DNA of 37,575 nucleotides from Longimicrobiales bacterium (GTDB taxonomy: Bacteria; Gemmatimonadota; Gemmatimonadetes; Longimicrobiales; Gaopeijiaceae), in NCBI GenBank assembly GCA_028279425.1, contig JANQNV010000189.1, forward strand, positions 1 through 37,575. The letters are read 5' to 3'. Each line of letters opens with the position of its first letter. Positions within the stretch are counted from its first letter, which is position 1. Below, in pieces: positions 1-8,710 of this stretch. The notes beneath the pieces are model-generated. The model saw nothing but the letters and a program-made list of their open reading frames with translations, ran no database searches and was not told the origin of the DNA. A program made the translations under genes and the position numbers.

Positions 1-130
1 CTAGTGTAGTGTCGCCAAAGTCCTGATGCCGTTCGTGCGCGGGGGCATCCACGGGATGCGTCGTTCCGCCTCGCCCCCGCGGCGCCTCCGCACCCTCGGC
101 GGTCACCAGACTTTGGCGACACTACACTAG
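1..130. mobile_element. 130-bp CTAG-bounded inverted-repeat element (MITE-like)
   Basis: Positions 1-22 and 109-130 are perfect reverse complements, and each outer end is CTAG. A second nested pair (CGCGGGGGC at 38-46, GCCCCCGCG at 73-81) and a small hairpin (GCATCC/GGATGC, 46-60) lie inside, so the whole element can fold on itself. It has no room for a transposase. CTAG at both ends fits a palindromic 4-bp target or duplication, as seen for IS elements that prefer CTAG. The right-hand CTAG supplies the TAG stop codon of the MazG-like gene. The left end coincides with the window edge, so flanks cannot be examined. It could instead be a structural repeat or bidirectional terminator. Confidence 0.6.
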
Positions 131-450
131 CCTTCGTCCTTCCTGACCCACCGATCGGAATCGCGCACGCGGTACTTCTCCAGGGTGCGCTCGAGGGCCT
201 CGCCGAGGTCGATCCCCTGCTCGTTGGCGATCACCAGCAAGACGAAGAGGACGTCGGCCAACTCGAGCGCGAGATCCTGATCGCCTTCTCCGGGCTTCTT
301 GGTCTTGGGACCGAAGCGGTGGTTCATCAGGCGGGCGAGTTCGCCGACCTCCTCCGTCAGGCGCGCGAGGTTGGCGAGGGGAGGCCAGTAGCCCTCTTCG
401 AACTGCCCGATCCAATCGTCGACGCGCTGCTGCGCCTCCTTCAGCTCCAT
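127..450 (-). CDS. MazG-like nucleotide pyrophosphohydrolase
   Basis: A 107-residue all-alpha protein of the MazG/dUTPase-like superfamily, which hydrolyses (d)NTPs or related nucleotides to the monophosphate and pyrophosphate. The metal-binding pattern is visible: a TEEVGEL helix near residues 31-38 followed by an ELADVLF helix (about 63-69), giving the E-x2-E...E-x2-D ligand set. The length is that of single-domain MazG-like proteins. An AGGAGG lies about 5 bases before the ATG. It follows the MDR oxidoreductase gene by 17 bases on the same strand and is probably cotranscribed. Its stop codon is the TAG inside the CTAG of the neighbouring inverted repeat. The substrate is unknown. Confidence 0.87.
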   Translation of the reverse strand: MELKEAQQRVDDWIGQFEEGYWPPLANLARLTEEVGELARLMNHRFGPKTKKPGEGDQDLALELADVLFVLLVIANEQGIDLGEALERTLEKYRVRDSDRWVRKDEG

Positions 451-467
451 CCCGCCTCCTCGCGGCC

Positions 468-1496
468 CTACGGAAGAATGACCAGCTTGCCGAACACCTC
501 ACCGGCCTCGAGAAGCTCGTGCGCGCGCCGAGTCTCGTCGAGAGGCAACACACGGTCGATGGGAGCGACCAGATCCCCGCGCACGACGGCGGCCATCGCG
601 GAACGGTACTCGGAGGGCGTGCCCATCGTGCTCCCGAGAATCGACAGCTGCTTCCAGAAGACGTGCCGCAGATCGGTCGTGACCCTGGGACCCGTCGTGG
701 CACCGTAACACACGACCCGTCCACCGACGGCGAGCGACCGCAGGACGGCAGACCACATCGCCTCGCCGACCGAGTCCACGACCAGGTCGACCCCCCGTCC
801 ACCCGTGGCCCGCTTCAGCGCTCTCGGCCATTCGGGGTCGCCGCGATCGTAGACGGCCTCGGCGCCGAGGTCACGAAGCCGTAGAAGGCTTCGCTCGCCC
901 GACGTGACGGCGTGAACCCGCGCGCCGGCCCGGCGGGCGATCTGCACCGCCATGGTCGCCACGCCGCCCGAGCCCCCGGTGATCAAGACCGACTCCCCCG
1001 GTCGCACACCACCCCGACCGATCACGGCTCGCCAGGCCGTGACCCCCGCGAGCGAGGCCGCCGCCGCCTGGTCGAACGCCACCGACGGGGGGAGCTCGAA
1101 GAGATTGGCTTCGGGGACCACGGCGTACTCGGCGAAGCCGCCGTCGGTATGCTCTCCGATCAGGCGTAGAGGGGGGTCGTCGAAGGCCGCCCCTCGGGGG
1201 GTGCCCGTGTAGAACGCGTCGTATCCCAGCGATGGATCTACGACCACCCGGGTGCCCTCCAGCGCGGGGGCGACGCCCTGGCCGACCGCATCGACGTGGC
1301 CGGCGAGATCGGAGCCACCGATGTGGGGCATGGTCGTATCGATCCCGATGCCTCGACGCACCCAGAGATCGAGATGGTTCAGCGCTGCTGCCCGCACCCG
1401 AACCCGCACCTCTCCGGGCCCCGGTGAGGGGACGGGCCGATCTTCGACGACGATGGTTTCCGGGCCACCATACTCGTGAAAGAGGGCTGCTTTCAT
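468..1496 (-). CDS. Zinc-free MDR oxidoreductase, quinone reductase (Qor)-like
   Basis: A 342-residue medium-chain dehydrogenase/reductase. The N-terminal GroES-like domain opens MKAALFHEYGGPE, and a Rossmann domain follows with the nucleotide-binding motif GGSGGVATMA. The catalytic and structural zinc cysteines of alcohol dehydrogenases are absent, which places it in the COG0604 quinone-reductase/enoyl-reductase-like branch, normally NADPH-dependent. The start at 1496 is chosen because the family N-terminus begins there; the frame is open further upstream but that extension is low-complexity and resembles no protein. It is divergent from the small hypothetical gene at 1593 and upstream of the MazG-like gene. 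The substrate cannot be told from sequence. Confidence 0.88.
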   Translation of the reverse strand: MKAALFHEYGGPETIVVEDRPVPSPGPGEVRVRVRAAALNHLDLWVRRGIGIDTTMPHIGGSDLAGHVDAVGQGVAPALEGTRVVVDPSLGYDAFYTGTPRGAAFDDPPLRLIGEHTDGGFAEYAVVPEANLFELPPSVAFDQAAAASLAGVTAWRAVIGRGGVRPGESVLITGGSGGVATMAVQIARRAGARVHAVTSGERSLLRLRDLGAEAVYDRGDPEWPRALKRATGGRGVDLVVDSVGEAMWSAVLRSLAVGGRVVCYGATTGPRVTTDLRHVFWKQLSILGSTMGTPSEYRSAMAAVVRGDLVAPIDRVLPLDETRRAHELLEAGEVFGKLVILP

Positions 1497-1592
1497 GCTG
1501 GTCGTGGCTCCAGGGGACGACGCGATGGGCGTCCAAGTCTGGCCGGCGCCGACGGCATGCGCCAGATCCGGCCCGGGCGTTATCTTCCAGCT

Positions 1593-1985
1593 GTGAACAG
1601 TGCCGAATCCAAGCCGGATCCGATCCGCTCGGACCCGTCCCACGACACCGACGACCTCGACATCCACGGGTCTCCGGACGCCACCCTCGGGGGGTACTTC
1701 CAGACGCACGATCGTCCCCCCGGCTTCGAGGGGTGCGATGGTCAGCCCTACACCGTCTCGATCGAGGTGGAGAAGACCGCCGATCTGCGAACCCCGTGGG
1801 AGGGGTTTCTGGTGTTTCCCCGCTGGGCTTCCACCGGACTCGGTATCGTGGGCCACGTCGAAACGCCGACACTCTGGAGGGCGGCGAGTCGCGACGGCGT
1901 GCTGAAGGCCGCGGGCGACACCCCGCTCCTGCAGGTCCAGCTTTGGCTCGACGCAGCCATCACGTCATCCATCTCCGACGTCTGA
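1593..1985 (+). CDS. Conserved-looking small hypothetical protein
   Basis: A 130-residue protein of unrecognised family. The N-terminal 30 residues are rich in Asp, Ser and Pro and probably disordered; the rest looks like a compact alpha/beta domain (GGYFQTHDRPPGFEG ... TPWEGFLVFPRW). No signal peptide or membrane segment is seen. The GTG at 1593 is chosen because the frame upstream overlaps the divergent MDR gene; a TATCTT hexamer at 1581-1586 would leave almost no leader. It ends 7 bases before the proline dehydrogenase gene, so the two are likely cotranscribed. An alternative ATG in frame at 1557 cannot be excluded. Confidence 0.6.
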   Translation: MNSAESKPDPIRSDPSHDTDDLDIHGSPDATLGGYFQTHDRPPGFEGCDGQPYTVSIEVEKTADLRTPWEGFLVFPRWASTGLGIVGHVETPTLWRAASRDGVLKAAGDTPLLQVQLWLDAAITSSISDV

Positions 1986-1992
1986 ACGTCTC

Positions 1993-2958
1993 ATGTTGCG
2001 AGACTCTCTCATCTATCTGAGTCACTCGGAGGCCGCCAAGGCGGTGGTCACCCGCACGCCCCTTCGGGCCATGGCGCGACGGTTCGTCCCGGGCGAAACC
2101 GTACCCGACCTCGTCGGCGCGATTCGAGAGGCCAACGGGGTGGGGCTCACCGTCACCGGCAACTACCTCGGCGAGTCCGTCCACGACGAGACCAATGCAC
2201 GGCGAGCCGCCGACGTGTATCTGCGCGTACTCGAAGCCATCGGATCGCAGGGCCTCGGAGCCAGCGTGTCGCTGAAATTCACGCAGCTCGGGCAAGACAT
2301 CAGCGAGCGCTTCCTCGCCGACAATCTGGGTGCGGTACTCGACCGGGCCGACCAGGTGGGTAGCTTCGTGCGCTTCGATATGGAGAGTTCGGAGTACACG
2401 CAGCGGACCCTCGAGGCGTTCGAGAAGCTGTGGGCCACGGGTCGCAGAAACATCGGCGTCGTGCTGCAGTCCTACCTGCATCGCACCGCCGGCGACGTCG
2501 CGCACATGAATCGGCTGGGCGCCCGGGTTCGGCTGTGCAAAGGCGCCTACGCCGAGCCACCCGAGGTGGCGTTTCAAGATCGCGACCAGGTGGATCGCAG
2601 CTTCGTCGAGTTGATGCGGACTCTCCTCGAAGAGGGTGAGCGGCCCGGCATCGCAACCCACGACGAGCGGATGATCGCGGCGACCGTGGACCACCACAGC
2701 AAGGGGGGCTTCGCCAAGGACCGGTTCGAGTTCCAGATGCTCCACGGCGTCCGCCGTGACCTGCAGCAGCAGCTCGTCGCCGATGGTTTCAACGTGCGGG
2801 TCTACATCCCCTTCGGTGAGGCATGGTACCCCTATCTCATGCGCCGTCTCGCCGAGCGACCCGCCAACGTGCTGTTCCTCGCCGGGTCGGTGATTCAGGA
2901 GTCGCCCCTCGGGTTCCTGTGGCCGAAAGCGAACGGGGGTGGTGGTGGAGCGCACTGA
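1993..2958 (+). CDS. Proline dehydrogenase (monofunctional PRODH)
   Basis: A 321-residue FAD-dependent (beta-alpha)8-barrel enzyme oxidising L-proline to pyrroline-5-carboxylate, the first step of proline catabolism. Family motifs are present in order: SLKFTQLG (about residue 93), QSYLHRT (about 157), RLCKGAY (about 180), ATHDERM (about 219), FEFQMLHGVR (about 241), RVYIPFGEAW and the substrate-recognition RRLAERPAN (about 283). The length is that of stand-alone bacterial PRODH rather than bifunctional PutA, and no P5C dehydrogenase gene is next to it. It follows the hypothetical gene by 7 bases, and its last 20 bases overlap the start of queE, implying translational coupling. Confidence 0.95.
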   Translation: MLRDSLIYLSHSEAAKAVVTRTPLRAMARRFVPGETVPDLVGAIREANGVGLTVTGNYLGESVHDETNARRAADVYLRVLEAIGSQGLGASVSLKFTQLGQDISERFLADNLGAVLDRADQVGSFVRFDMESSEYTQRTLEAFEKLWATGRRNIGVVLQSYLHRTAGDVAHMNRLGARVRLCKGAYAEPPEVAFQDRDQVDRSFVELMRTLLEEGERPGIATHDERMIAATVDHHSKGGFAKDRFEFQMLHGVRRDLQQQLVADGFNVRVYIPFGEAWYPYLMRRLAERPANVLFLAGSVIQESPLGFLWPKANGGGGGAH

Positions 2959-3634
2959 GGCGTCGACGCCCGCTCCGTTTCTGCGGATCACCGAGATCTT
3001 CCACTCCATCCAGGGCGAGTCTACCTGGGCGGGGCTTCCCTGCACCTTCGTCCGGGTCACGGGGTGCCCCCTGCGGTGCGTCTGGTGCGACACGGAATAC
3101 GCCTTCCACGGCGGGGAGCGGATGACGCTCGACGACATCGTCGCCGCCGTCGACGAGGTCGGAACGCCGCTCGTCGAGCTGACGGGAGGTGAACCTCTCG
3201 CCCACCCGAACGTCGTACCCCTCGCCGCCCGCCTCGCCGACGCGGGCTACACCGTGCTCATCGAGACCTCGGGGTCGTTCGACGTCTCCGTCCTCGATCC
3301 GCGCGTGCACCGCATCATGGACCTGAAGTGTCCGGGGTCGGGGGAGGCGAGCCGCAACCTCTGGTCGAATCTCGATCATCTCGGTGCCGGCGACGAGATC
3401 AAGTTCGTCGTGGCGGATCGGGCCGACTACGAGTGGGCGCGCGAAACCATCCGCCGCCACGGACTCGATCGTCGCGTGCGCGGGGGGCAGCTCGCCGCGC
3501 TTCTGATCTCTCCGGTCTGGGACGGGCTCGACCGAGAGGAACTCGCCCAGTGGATCCTCCAGGACCGACTCCCGGTCCGCTTCCAGCTGCAACTCCACAA
3601 GCTGATCTACGGGCCCGACCGCATCGGCGTCTGA
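2939..3634 (+). CDS. queE: 7-carboxy-7-deazaguanine synthase (radical SAM)
   Basis: A 231-residue radical-SAM enzyme that converts 6-carboxytetrahydropterin to 7-carboxy-7-deazaguanine on the way to queuosine or other deazapurines. The [4Fe-4S] ligands are C43, C47 and C50 (GCPLRCVWCDTEYAF), the CX3CX2C spacing of the family. IFHSIQGEST before it and ELTGGEPLAHP after it (SAM-binding GGE motif) are typical QueE landmarks. The start is one of three tandem GTG codons at 2939, inside the end of the proline dehydrogenase gene. No other queuosine gene (queC, queD, queF) is in the window. Confidence 0.95.
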   Translation: MVVERTEASTPAPFLRITEIFHSIQGESTWAGLPCTFVRVTGCPLRCVWCDTEYAFHGGERMTLDDIVAAVDEVGTPLVELTGGEPLAHPNVVPLAARLADAGYTVLIETSGSFDVSVLDPRVHRIMDLKCPGSGEASRNLWSNLDHLGAGDEIKFVVADRADYEWARETIRRHGLDRRVRGGQLAALLISPVWDGLDREELAQWILQDRLPVRFQLQLHKLIYGPDRIGV

Positions 3635-3769
3635 CAGGTCGATCGCAACCGAATCGGTGTTGTCTACGTCTATCGAGGGAGATCCCCCGAACGGAACACC
3701 GCCATGCCTCCGGTACACCCCTCGTTCGTCGAGCCGTCCGCGCCGACCACACATTCCCGGTCCGCGCGG

Positions 3770-5047
3770 ATGATCCGTGCCTCTTCGCTGGTCGCGGTGG
3801 TGAGCCTGGGGGCCGTCGCGTGCGGCGGATCGTCTGAAACGAGTCGGTCGGCGACCGTCGAGCGCGACTCGATCGGAGATACGCTCGTGGTGCGCACCGT
3901 CGCGGGGAGCAGCTGGGGCGAGGGAACGGGCCGACTCGTGCCGGAGACCACGATCGGTGTGCTGGACGGCCCCGAGGAGTTCATCTTCGGGAATCTCCGC
4001 GCGATCGCCGTCGCTCCCGACGGGAGGATCATGGCCCTCGATGGGCAGATCCCGGCCCTGCGTGTGTACGACGCCGACGGCAACTTCGTCCAGACGATCG
4101 GTCGCGACGGGGAAGGACCGGGCGAGTTCGGCCAACCCGACAGCGGCCTCGTGATCCTGTCGGACGGCCGGATCGTCGTACGGGATCCGGGCAACGCTCG
4201 ACTGCAGGTCTTCGACGGGTCGGGTGAGGCGCTGGACACCTGGTCGGTGATCCCCGGCGGCTTCAACACCTCGAACCCCATGCTGCGCGCGCGCGGCGAC
4301 ACGCTCCTCACCCCGGTTCTGGTCGATCGCGACGCCGACGTCACCGAGTGGGAGATGGGGCTGCAGAGAACCGCTCCCGACGGCTCGATCGTCGACACGC
4401 TGCGTCAGCCGGACGCCGGCTTCGAAGCTCCGAGGATCGAGGCCCGTCGCGAGTCCGAAAGCGGAAGCAGCGTGTCGATCAACGGGGTGCCCTTCAGCCC
4501 CGACGAGCAGGTCGCATTCCACCCCGATGGCTTCTTCATCCACGGAATCAACGACAGCTACTCCTTCACCCTGCTACGGCCCGGCGGCTTCATCCGTATC
4601 GAACGCGCGGTCGACCCGGCCCCGGTCGCGGCCGGCGAGAAGGAGTCCGCAGAGGCGAACGCCACCCGAAACATGCGGGGCATGGACCCGAACTGGCGCT
4701 GGAACGGCGCGCCGATCCCCGATGTGAAACCGGCCTACGCCGCCCTCTACGCCGCAGAAGACGGTCGCATCTGGGTGATGGTCGAGGGTCGGGGAGTCGA
4801 GCGTGACAACCCGGATTTCGACCCCGCCGACCCGGAGTCCCCCGAAACCGTGTGGAGGTCGCGGTACGCCTTCGACATCTTCGACCCCGACGGCACCTTC
4901 GTCGGCCGCGTCGACGTGCCGGAGGATCTCGGTCGCTTCCCGACCCCGGTCATCCGGGGCGACCAGCTGTGGGGTGTGACGCGGGACGACCTCGGCGTGC
5001 AGCGAATCGTACGCTATCGACTCACGGCACCCGCGACCGGGGCGTGA
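3770..5047 (+). CDS. Six-bladed beta-propeller (NHL-like) lipoprotein
   Basis: A 425-residue protein beginning MIRASSLVAVVSLG followed by AVACGGSS, a lipoprotein-type signal with the modified Cys near residue 18. The mature part has repeated blades of the NHL/6-bladed type, for example AIAVAPDGRIMALD, LRVYDADGNFVQTIGRDGEGPGEF and LQVFDGSGEAL. Such proteins are common envelope proteins whose ligands are mostly unknown. The frame is open to an ATG at 3704, but the signal sequence only starts at 3770, so that start is preferred. The 3' end overlaps the convergent membrane-protein gene by 34 bases. Confidence 0.82.
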   Translation: MIRASSLVAVVSLGAVACGGSSETSRSATVERDSIGDTLVVRTVAGSSWGEGTGRLVPETTIGVLDGPEEFIFGNLRAIAVAPDGRIMALDGQIPALRVYDADGNFVQTIGRDGEGPGEFGQPDSGLVILSDGRIVVRDPGNARLQVFDGSGEALDTWSVIPGGFNTSNPMLRARGDTLLTPVLVDRDADVTEWEMGLQRTAPDGSIVDTLRQPDAGFEAPRIEARRESESGSSVSINGVPFSPDEQVAFHPDGFFIHGINDSYSFTLLRPGGFIRIERAVDPAPVAAGEKESAEANATRNMRGMDPNWRWNGAPIPDVKPAYAALYAAEDGRIWVMVEGRGVERDNPDFDPADPESPETVWRSRYAFDIFDPDGTFVGRVDVPEDLGRFPTPVIRGDQLWGVTRDDLGVQRIVRYRLTAPATGA

Positions 5048-6540
5048 GGCTCGCCCGCGCTCGGTTTCACGATCGCGAGGCCGTGCGGAAGCGGTAGCAC
5101 CTCCATGCCATCGTACTCCGGCGGATCGCGTCCCGCTGCGTCGACGATCAGACGATCCTGAGGGCGGAGCTTGTCGACCCAGGGCTGGTAGGCGTCCCAC
5201 GAACCGCGGTCCTTGATGTCGTGCAGGATGTTGAGGTCCTCGCGCGGCATGATGCCCTGCTCCGGGCCGAGGATGTAGCGCCAGGACCGGTCCGGGTAGA
5301 CGAGGTACATCGAGTAGAATACCCGCATCTCCGGGCTGTAGACGACCCCCCCTTCGCCCGGCAACCAGGGCTCGGCCTCCTCGGGGTTGTCCATCAGCCA
5401 GGCGATGCGCGGCAGCGGCGAACTCTCCCAGCGGCGCCCGTGGTTGGCCGAAATAGCGAGATGGAGGGCGACCACGATCGCCGCCACGAATACGGCACGG
5501 GATGGGGCGCGCGACGGCATGCGCGCCTCGAGGACGCGCTGGAGCAGAAGCGTCGCGACGGCCAATAGGGCCGGCAGCCCGAGATCGGTCCAGAAGCGGC
5601 TCGCCGAGAAGGCGAGAACCCACCCCCCGAGGGCGGTCACCACTCCGACGTGTCGCAGGGAAAACGACTTGAGCTCGGGGAGCGTCGCCCACGCGACGAG
5701 CAGCATCAGAGCGAACGCCGTGAACGGCCCGTCGCCGGTGAATGGCCGGAGCTCCGACACCCGGAAGACCGCGTCGGTGGTGCCCATGGTCTTCCAGACG
5801 TGCACCACGTTGTAGGTGAGGTGGGTGAAGGGCTGCAGTGTGAGGACCGCGCCGACGAGCACGCCGGCGGTCACGGCCCCCAGAAGGGCGGCCGAGGCCT
5901 TCCACCGTCCCGTGAGCACACTGGCGAGCGGGGCTGCAAAGAGCAGGAACCAGGTACTGTGGAGCCACGTCCCGATCACGGCGGCGCCCATACAGAGGGC
6001 GAGCGCGGATCGAGATCGCGGGTCGTCGACCAACCGCTGCCAGACGAGCACGAACACCAGGACGGCGGTGCTCGACAGCATGAAGGGGCGGCCGAGGGCG
6101 AGCCGAAGCGGGTAGCCCGGGTTGATCACGACCGCCAGGAGTAGGACGGCGGCCCACGCCTCGGGTCGACGGAGCAGGAACAGCGGCGTGACCGCGAAGA
6201 CCGCGAAGAAGAAGAGGACGCCGAAGCTCACCAGGCCAAAACGATCGACCCCCGCCCACTGGTGCATGGCCCGCAAGACGGCATGCCATCCCGGGGTGGA
6301 ATCCTCGGCGGGCACCGCCTCATCGAAGAGCACGACCTCGTGGTACGGGTTGTCGGAGGCGGCGGTGGCCGCGTGACGGAGGGCGTCGTCCGGCGGAATG
6401 AAGGCGTAGTCCACGATCGCCAGCGCCGCGCCCAACAGAGCCAGGCTCGCAGCCACGATCACGGCGAGCCGAATCCAGCGGTCGAGGGGCTCCTCGGCGC
6501 GGGCGACGGACTCCGATGCTGGCGGGGACTCTTCGGTCAT
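5014..6540 (-). CDS. Polytopic membrane protein, possibly GT-C-like
   Basis: A 508-residue integral membrane protein. After a cytosolic N-terminus of about 25 residues, a first membrane helix (LAVIVAASLALLGAALAIV) leads into a soluble loop with paired acids (PPDDALRHAATA), then about nine further hydrophobic segments and a C-terminal soluble domain of about 110 residues. This layout (first periplasmic loop with acidic residues, many helices, C-terminal globular part) resembles GT-C lipid-linked-sugar glycosyltransferases, but no diagnostic motif settles it. The ATG at 6540 is chosen because upstream sequence reads as non-coding. It is divergent from the Nudix gene and converges with the propeller gene. 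Confidence 0.75.
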   Translation of the reverse strand: MTEESPPASESVARAEEPLDRWIRLAVIVAASLALLGAALAIVDYAFIPPDDALRHAATAASDNPYHEVVLFDEAVPAEDSTPGWHAVLRAMHQWAGVDRFGLVSFGVLFFFAVFAVTPLFLLRRPEAWAAVLLLAVVINPGYPLRLALGRPFMLSSTAVLVFVLVWQRLVDDPRSRSALALCMGAAVIGTWLHSTWFLLFAAPLASVLTGRWKASAALLGAVTAGVLVGAVLTLQPFTHLTYNVVHVWKTMGTTDAVFRVSELRPFTGDGPFTAFALMLLVAWATLPELKSFSLRHVGVVTALGGWVLAFSASRFWTDLGLPALLAVATLLLQRVLEARMPSRAPSRAVFVAAIVVALHLAISANHGRRWESSPLPRIAWLMDNPEEAEPWLPGEGGVVYSPEMRVFYSMYLVYPDRSWRYILGPEQGIMPREDLNILHDIKDRGSWDAYQPWVDKLRPQDRLIVDAAGRDPPEYDGMEVLPLPHGLAIVKPSAGEPHAPVAGAVSR

Positions 6541-6667
6541 CGACCGACGCTCTCGATAGCTGTGGACGGCGGAGACCCGGGCGGTCCATCCGCAACACAC
6601 ACGCCTGAGGATCGACCGCGCCGGGAGGGTCCTTGAGGCCACGGTCCGCCCTCGGGTATCGTAGGCG

Positions 6668-7291
6668 ATGCCCTCCCGAATCATGAGCATTCGAAGCGCC
6701 CTCTCGGTTGCGGGCGGTGACCCCGACACACCCGTGCCGCCGGGGGTGAAGGAGGCGGCGGTCGCGCTCGTCCTCCGCGAGCACACGGCGGGCGTCGAAC
6801 TGCTTCTCGTCAAGCGCGCCGAGCATCCGCGGGATCCATGGTCGGGGCACATGGCCCTGCCCGGCGGGCGTAGAGAACCATCCGACACGAGTCTCATCGA
6901 AACGGCCGTACGGGAGACGCTCGAAGAAACCGGTCTCGACCTGAGTCTCCCGCCCCACGCGGGCGTCCCACTGGGCGCACTCGATCCCGTCGCTCCACAG
7001 GGTCCGGTGCGCCCACGGATCCGGGTCGCGCCCTTCGTATTCGACGCCCCGGAAGGCACGGGCGCACGGGTGGCATCACCCGAGGTCGCGTGGGTCGCAT
7101 GGACCCCGCTCGATCACCTGCTCGACGCGTCGACGCGCGACGAAGTCGTCATCCCGTTGCCTACGGGCCCCCGCACGTTTCCGTGCCTGCGCGTGCACGG
7201 AGAGGTGGTGTGGGGTCTGACCTACCGCATCCTCGACGACTTCATGGCGCGGATTCGCCGTCCTCCGCCGAGCCGCGACGCGCTTGCCTAG
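6668..7291 (+). CDS. Nudix hydrolase, CoA-pyrophosphatase-like
   Basis: A 207-residue Nudix protein. The Nudix box is read at about residues 65-90 as GGRREPSD followed by ETAVRETLEETGLD, supplying the REtxEE metal-binding glutamates. The stretch LLLVKRAEHPRDPWSGHMALPGG immediately before it, in two parts, resembles the NUDT7/8 (YeaB) subgroup that cleaves CoA and its derivatives into phosphopantetheine and 3',5'-ADP. The substrate is inferred only from this resemblance. An ATG at 6683 is an alternative start; residues before about 25 are unlikely to be part of the fold. Confidence 0.88.
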   Translation: MPSRIMSIRSALSVAGGDPDTPVPPGVKEAAVALVLREHTAGVELLLVKRAEHPRDPWSGHMALPGGRREPSDTSLIETAVRETLEETGLDLSLPPHAGVPLGALDPVAPQGPVRPRIRVAPFVFDAPEGTGARVASPEVAWVAWTPLDHLLDASTRDEVVIPLPTGPRTFPCLRVHGEVVWGLTYRILDDFMARIRRPPPSRDALA

Positions 7292-7351
7292 CCGATCCGT
7301 TTCGGCGCAGTTTGCCCACGGAACGCTCGTGCCTCGACCCCGGAGTCGCCC

Positions 7352-8710
7352 ATGAAGGCCCCGTACCACCGTCCCTTGCCGCTTCTCGTGACCGCCCTTC
7401 TGGTCGCCGTGCCCCTCTCCGCGCAGGAGTGGTCGCCGGTGGATCGGGGCAGCGACAACATCGAGGTGCTGGGCCACCTCCCCCTCGGCCATCGTCTTTC
7501 GGTCGCCGACATGGATGTGGAGCAGGAGATGGACCGCCCCTTCGCCTACGTGGCTCGGATGGTCTACGGATTCGAGGGGCCGAAGGGCATGGACATCATC
7601 TCGATCGCCGACCCCGAGCAGCCCGAGCTGCTCTACGAATGGCGCATCGAAGATCAGGACCTGCACCAGCGCACCGGCGGCATGGACGTCAAGCATTTCA
7701 AGTGGAACGACCGCTACTACGTGGTGCAGTCGCTCCAGTTCGGGCAGGGGGGCCCCGACACCGATCTCGGCGCGGTGGTACTCGATGTGACCGGGCTTCC
7801 CGACGCCTCGACCGTGCGTGAAGTCGCCCGTATCCGTGAGCCCGAGATGCCCGGCGGCTTCCACAACATCTTCATCTACAAGCACGCGAACGGCCGGGTC
7901 TATCTCTTCACGACCGCCCGGGCTCCGGGGGCGCTGATCTACGACCTCGGCATGATCGTCGAGGGCAACCTCGATGAGGCTCGCGTGGGAATGGTGCCGG
8001 TTCCCTCCGAAGACGGCTCGGGCGGCTACCACGACTTCTACGTCGGCTACCACCCCGACACCGACGAGGACCGCTTCTACGGCGGGGGCACCGGCGGCTA
8101 CTACATCTACGACGTCAGCGACGTGACCAACCCGGAGCTCCGGATCACGCTGACGAACGTATCGGGGGTGAGCTACGGCCACACCTTCACGCCGAGCCCC
8201 GACGGCCGCTACGTGATCGCGGAGACGGAGTACCAGTACGCGCCGTTGCGGATCTTCGACCTCCAGCCGGCGCTCGAGGGTGAGGTGACCAACATTCGCT
8301 CGCCCATCTCGGCGTTCACGGCGAATTGGAAGCATCTCGTGCACAACCACGAGGTGCGCTGGCCCTACGTGTTCGTCTCCGGATACCTCGACGGCCTGCA
8401 GATCTTCAACCTTCAGGACCCGCTCAACCCGGCGACGGTCGGCTTCTACGACACCTACCTCGGCCCGCCCAACACGCAGCGCACCCCGATGTTCAATGGG
8501 GCGTTCGGCGTGGACGTGCGCAACGAAGACGGGCTCATCCTCATCAGCGACATGAGCACCGGTCTCTGGACGTTCCGCATGGAGGGGTTCCAGGGATGGA
8601 ACGGTGAGCAGTGGGGCTACCCGAACATCTCGTCGGCCCAGGATTGGGACGCCCCCGCGCGCCGGCCGATCACCTTCGACGACGCCGACGAGGAGGGCGC
8701 GGGCTCGTGA
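7352..8710 (+). CDS. Secreted LVIVD-repeat beta-propeller protein
   Basis: A 452-residue exported protein. The signal peptide is RPLPLLVTALLVAVPLSA, with cleavage expected near residue 25. The mature chain carries repeats of the LVIVD type (MDIISIADPEQPELLYEW, GYYIYDVSDVTNPELRIT, LQIFNLQDPLNPATVGFY), blades of a propeller often found in large surface or choice-of-anchor proteins. A GGAG lies ahead of the ATG. Its stop overlaps the GTG start of the next gene (GTGA at 8707-8710), and a multicopper oxidase follows, so the three probably form one operon. The biochemical role is unknown; similar proteins are sometimes labelled selenium-binding-like, but I see no metal motif here. Confidence 0.85.
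   Translation: MKAPYHRPLPLLVTALLVAVPLSAQEWSPVDRGSDNIEVLGHLPLGHRLSVADMDVEQEMDRPFAYVARMVYGFEGPKGMDIISIADPEQPELLYEWRIEDQDLHQRTGGMDVKHFKWNDRYYVVQSLQFGQGGPDTDLGAVVLDVTGLPDASTVREVARIREPEMPGGFHNIFIYKHANGRVYLFTTARAPGALIYDLGMIVEGNLDEARVGMVPVPSEDGSGGYHDFYVGYHPDTDEDRFYGGGTGGYYIYDVSDVTNPELRITLTNVSGVSYGHTFTPSPDGRYVIAETEYQYAPLRIFDLQPALEGEVTNIRSPISAFTANWKHLVHNHEVRWPYVFVSGYLDGLQIFNLQDPLNPATVGFYDTYLGPPNTQRTPMFNGAFGVDVRNEDGLILISDMSTGLWTFRMEGFQGWNGEQWGYPNISSAQDWDAPARRPITFDDADEEGAGS

Noticed and set aside
1581..1593. TATCTT at 1581-1586 just ahead of GTG 1593 as a leaderless promoter.
   Set aside because: No convincing -35 at the right distance, so kept only as a note with the gene.
2837..4543. A 568-codon minus-strand frame spanning PRODH, queE and the propeller gene.
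   Set aside because: It crosses three well-supported genes on the other strand and has no recognisable domain.
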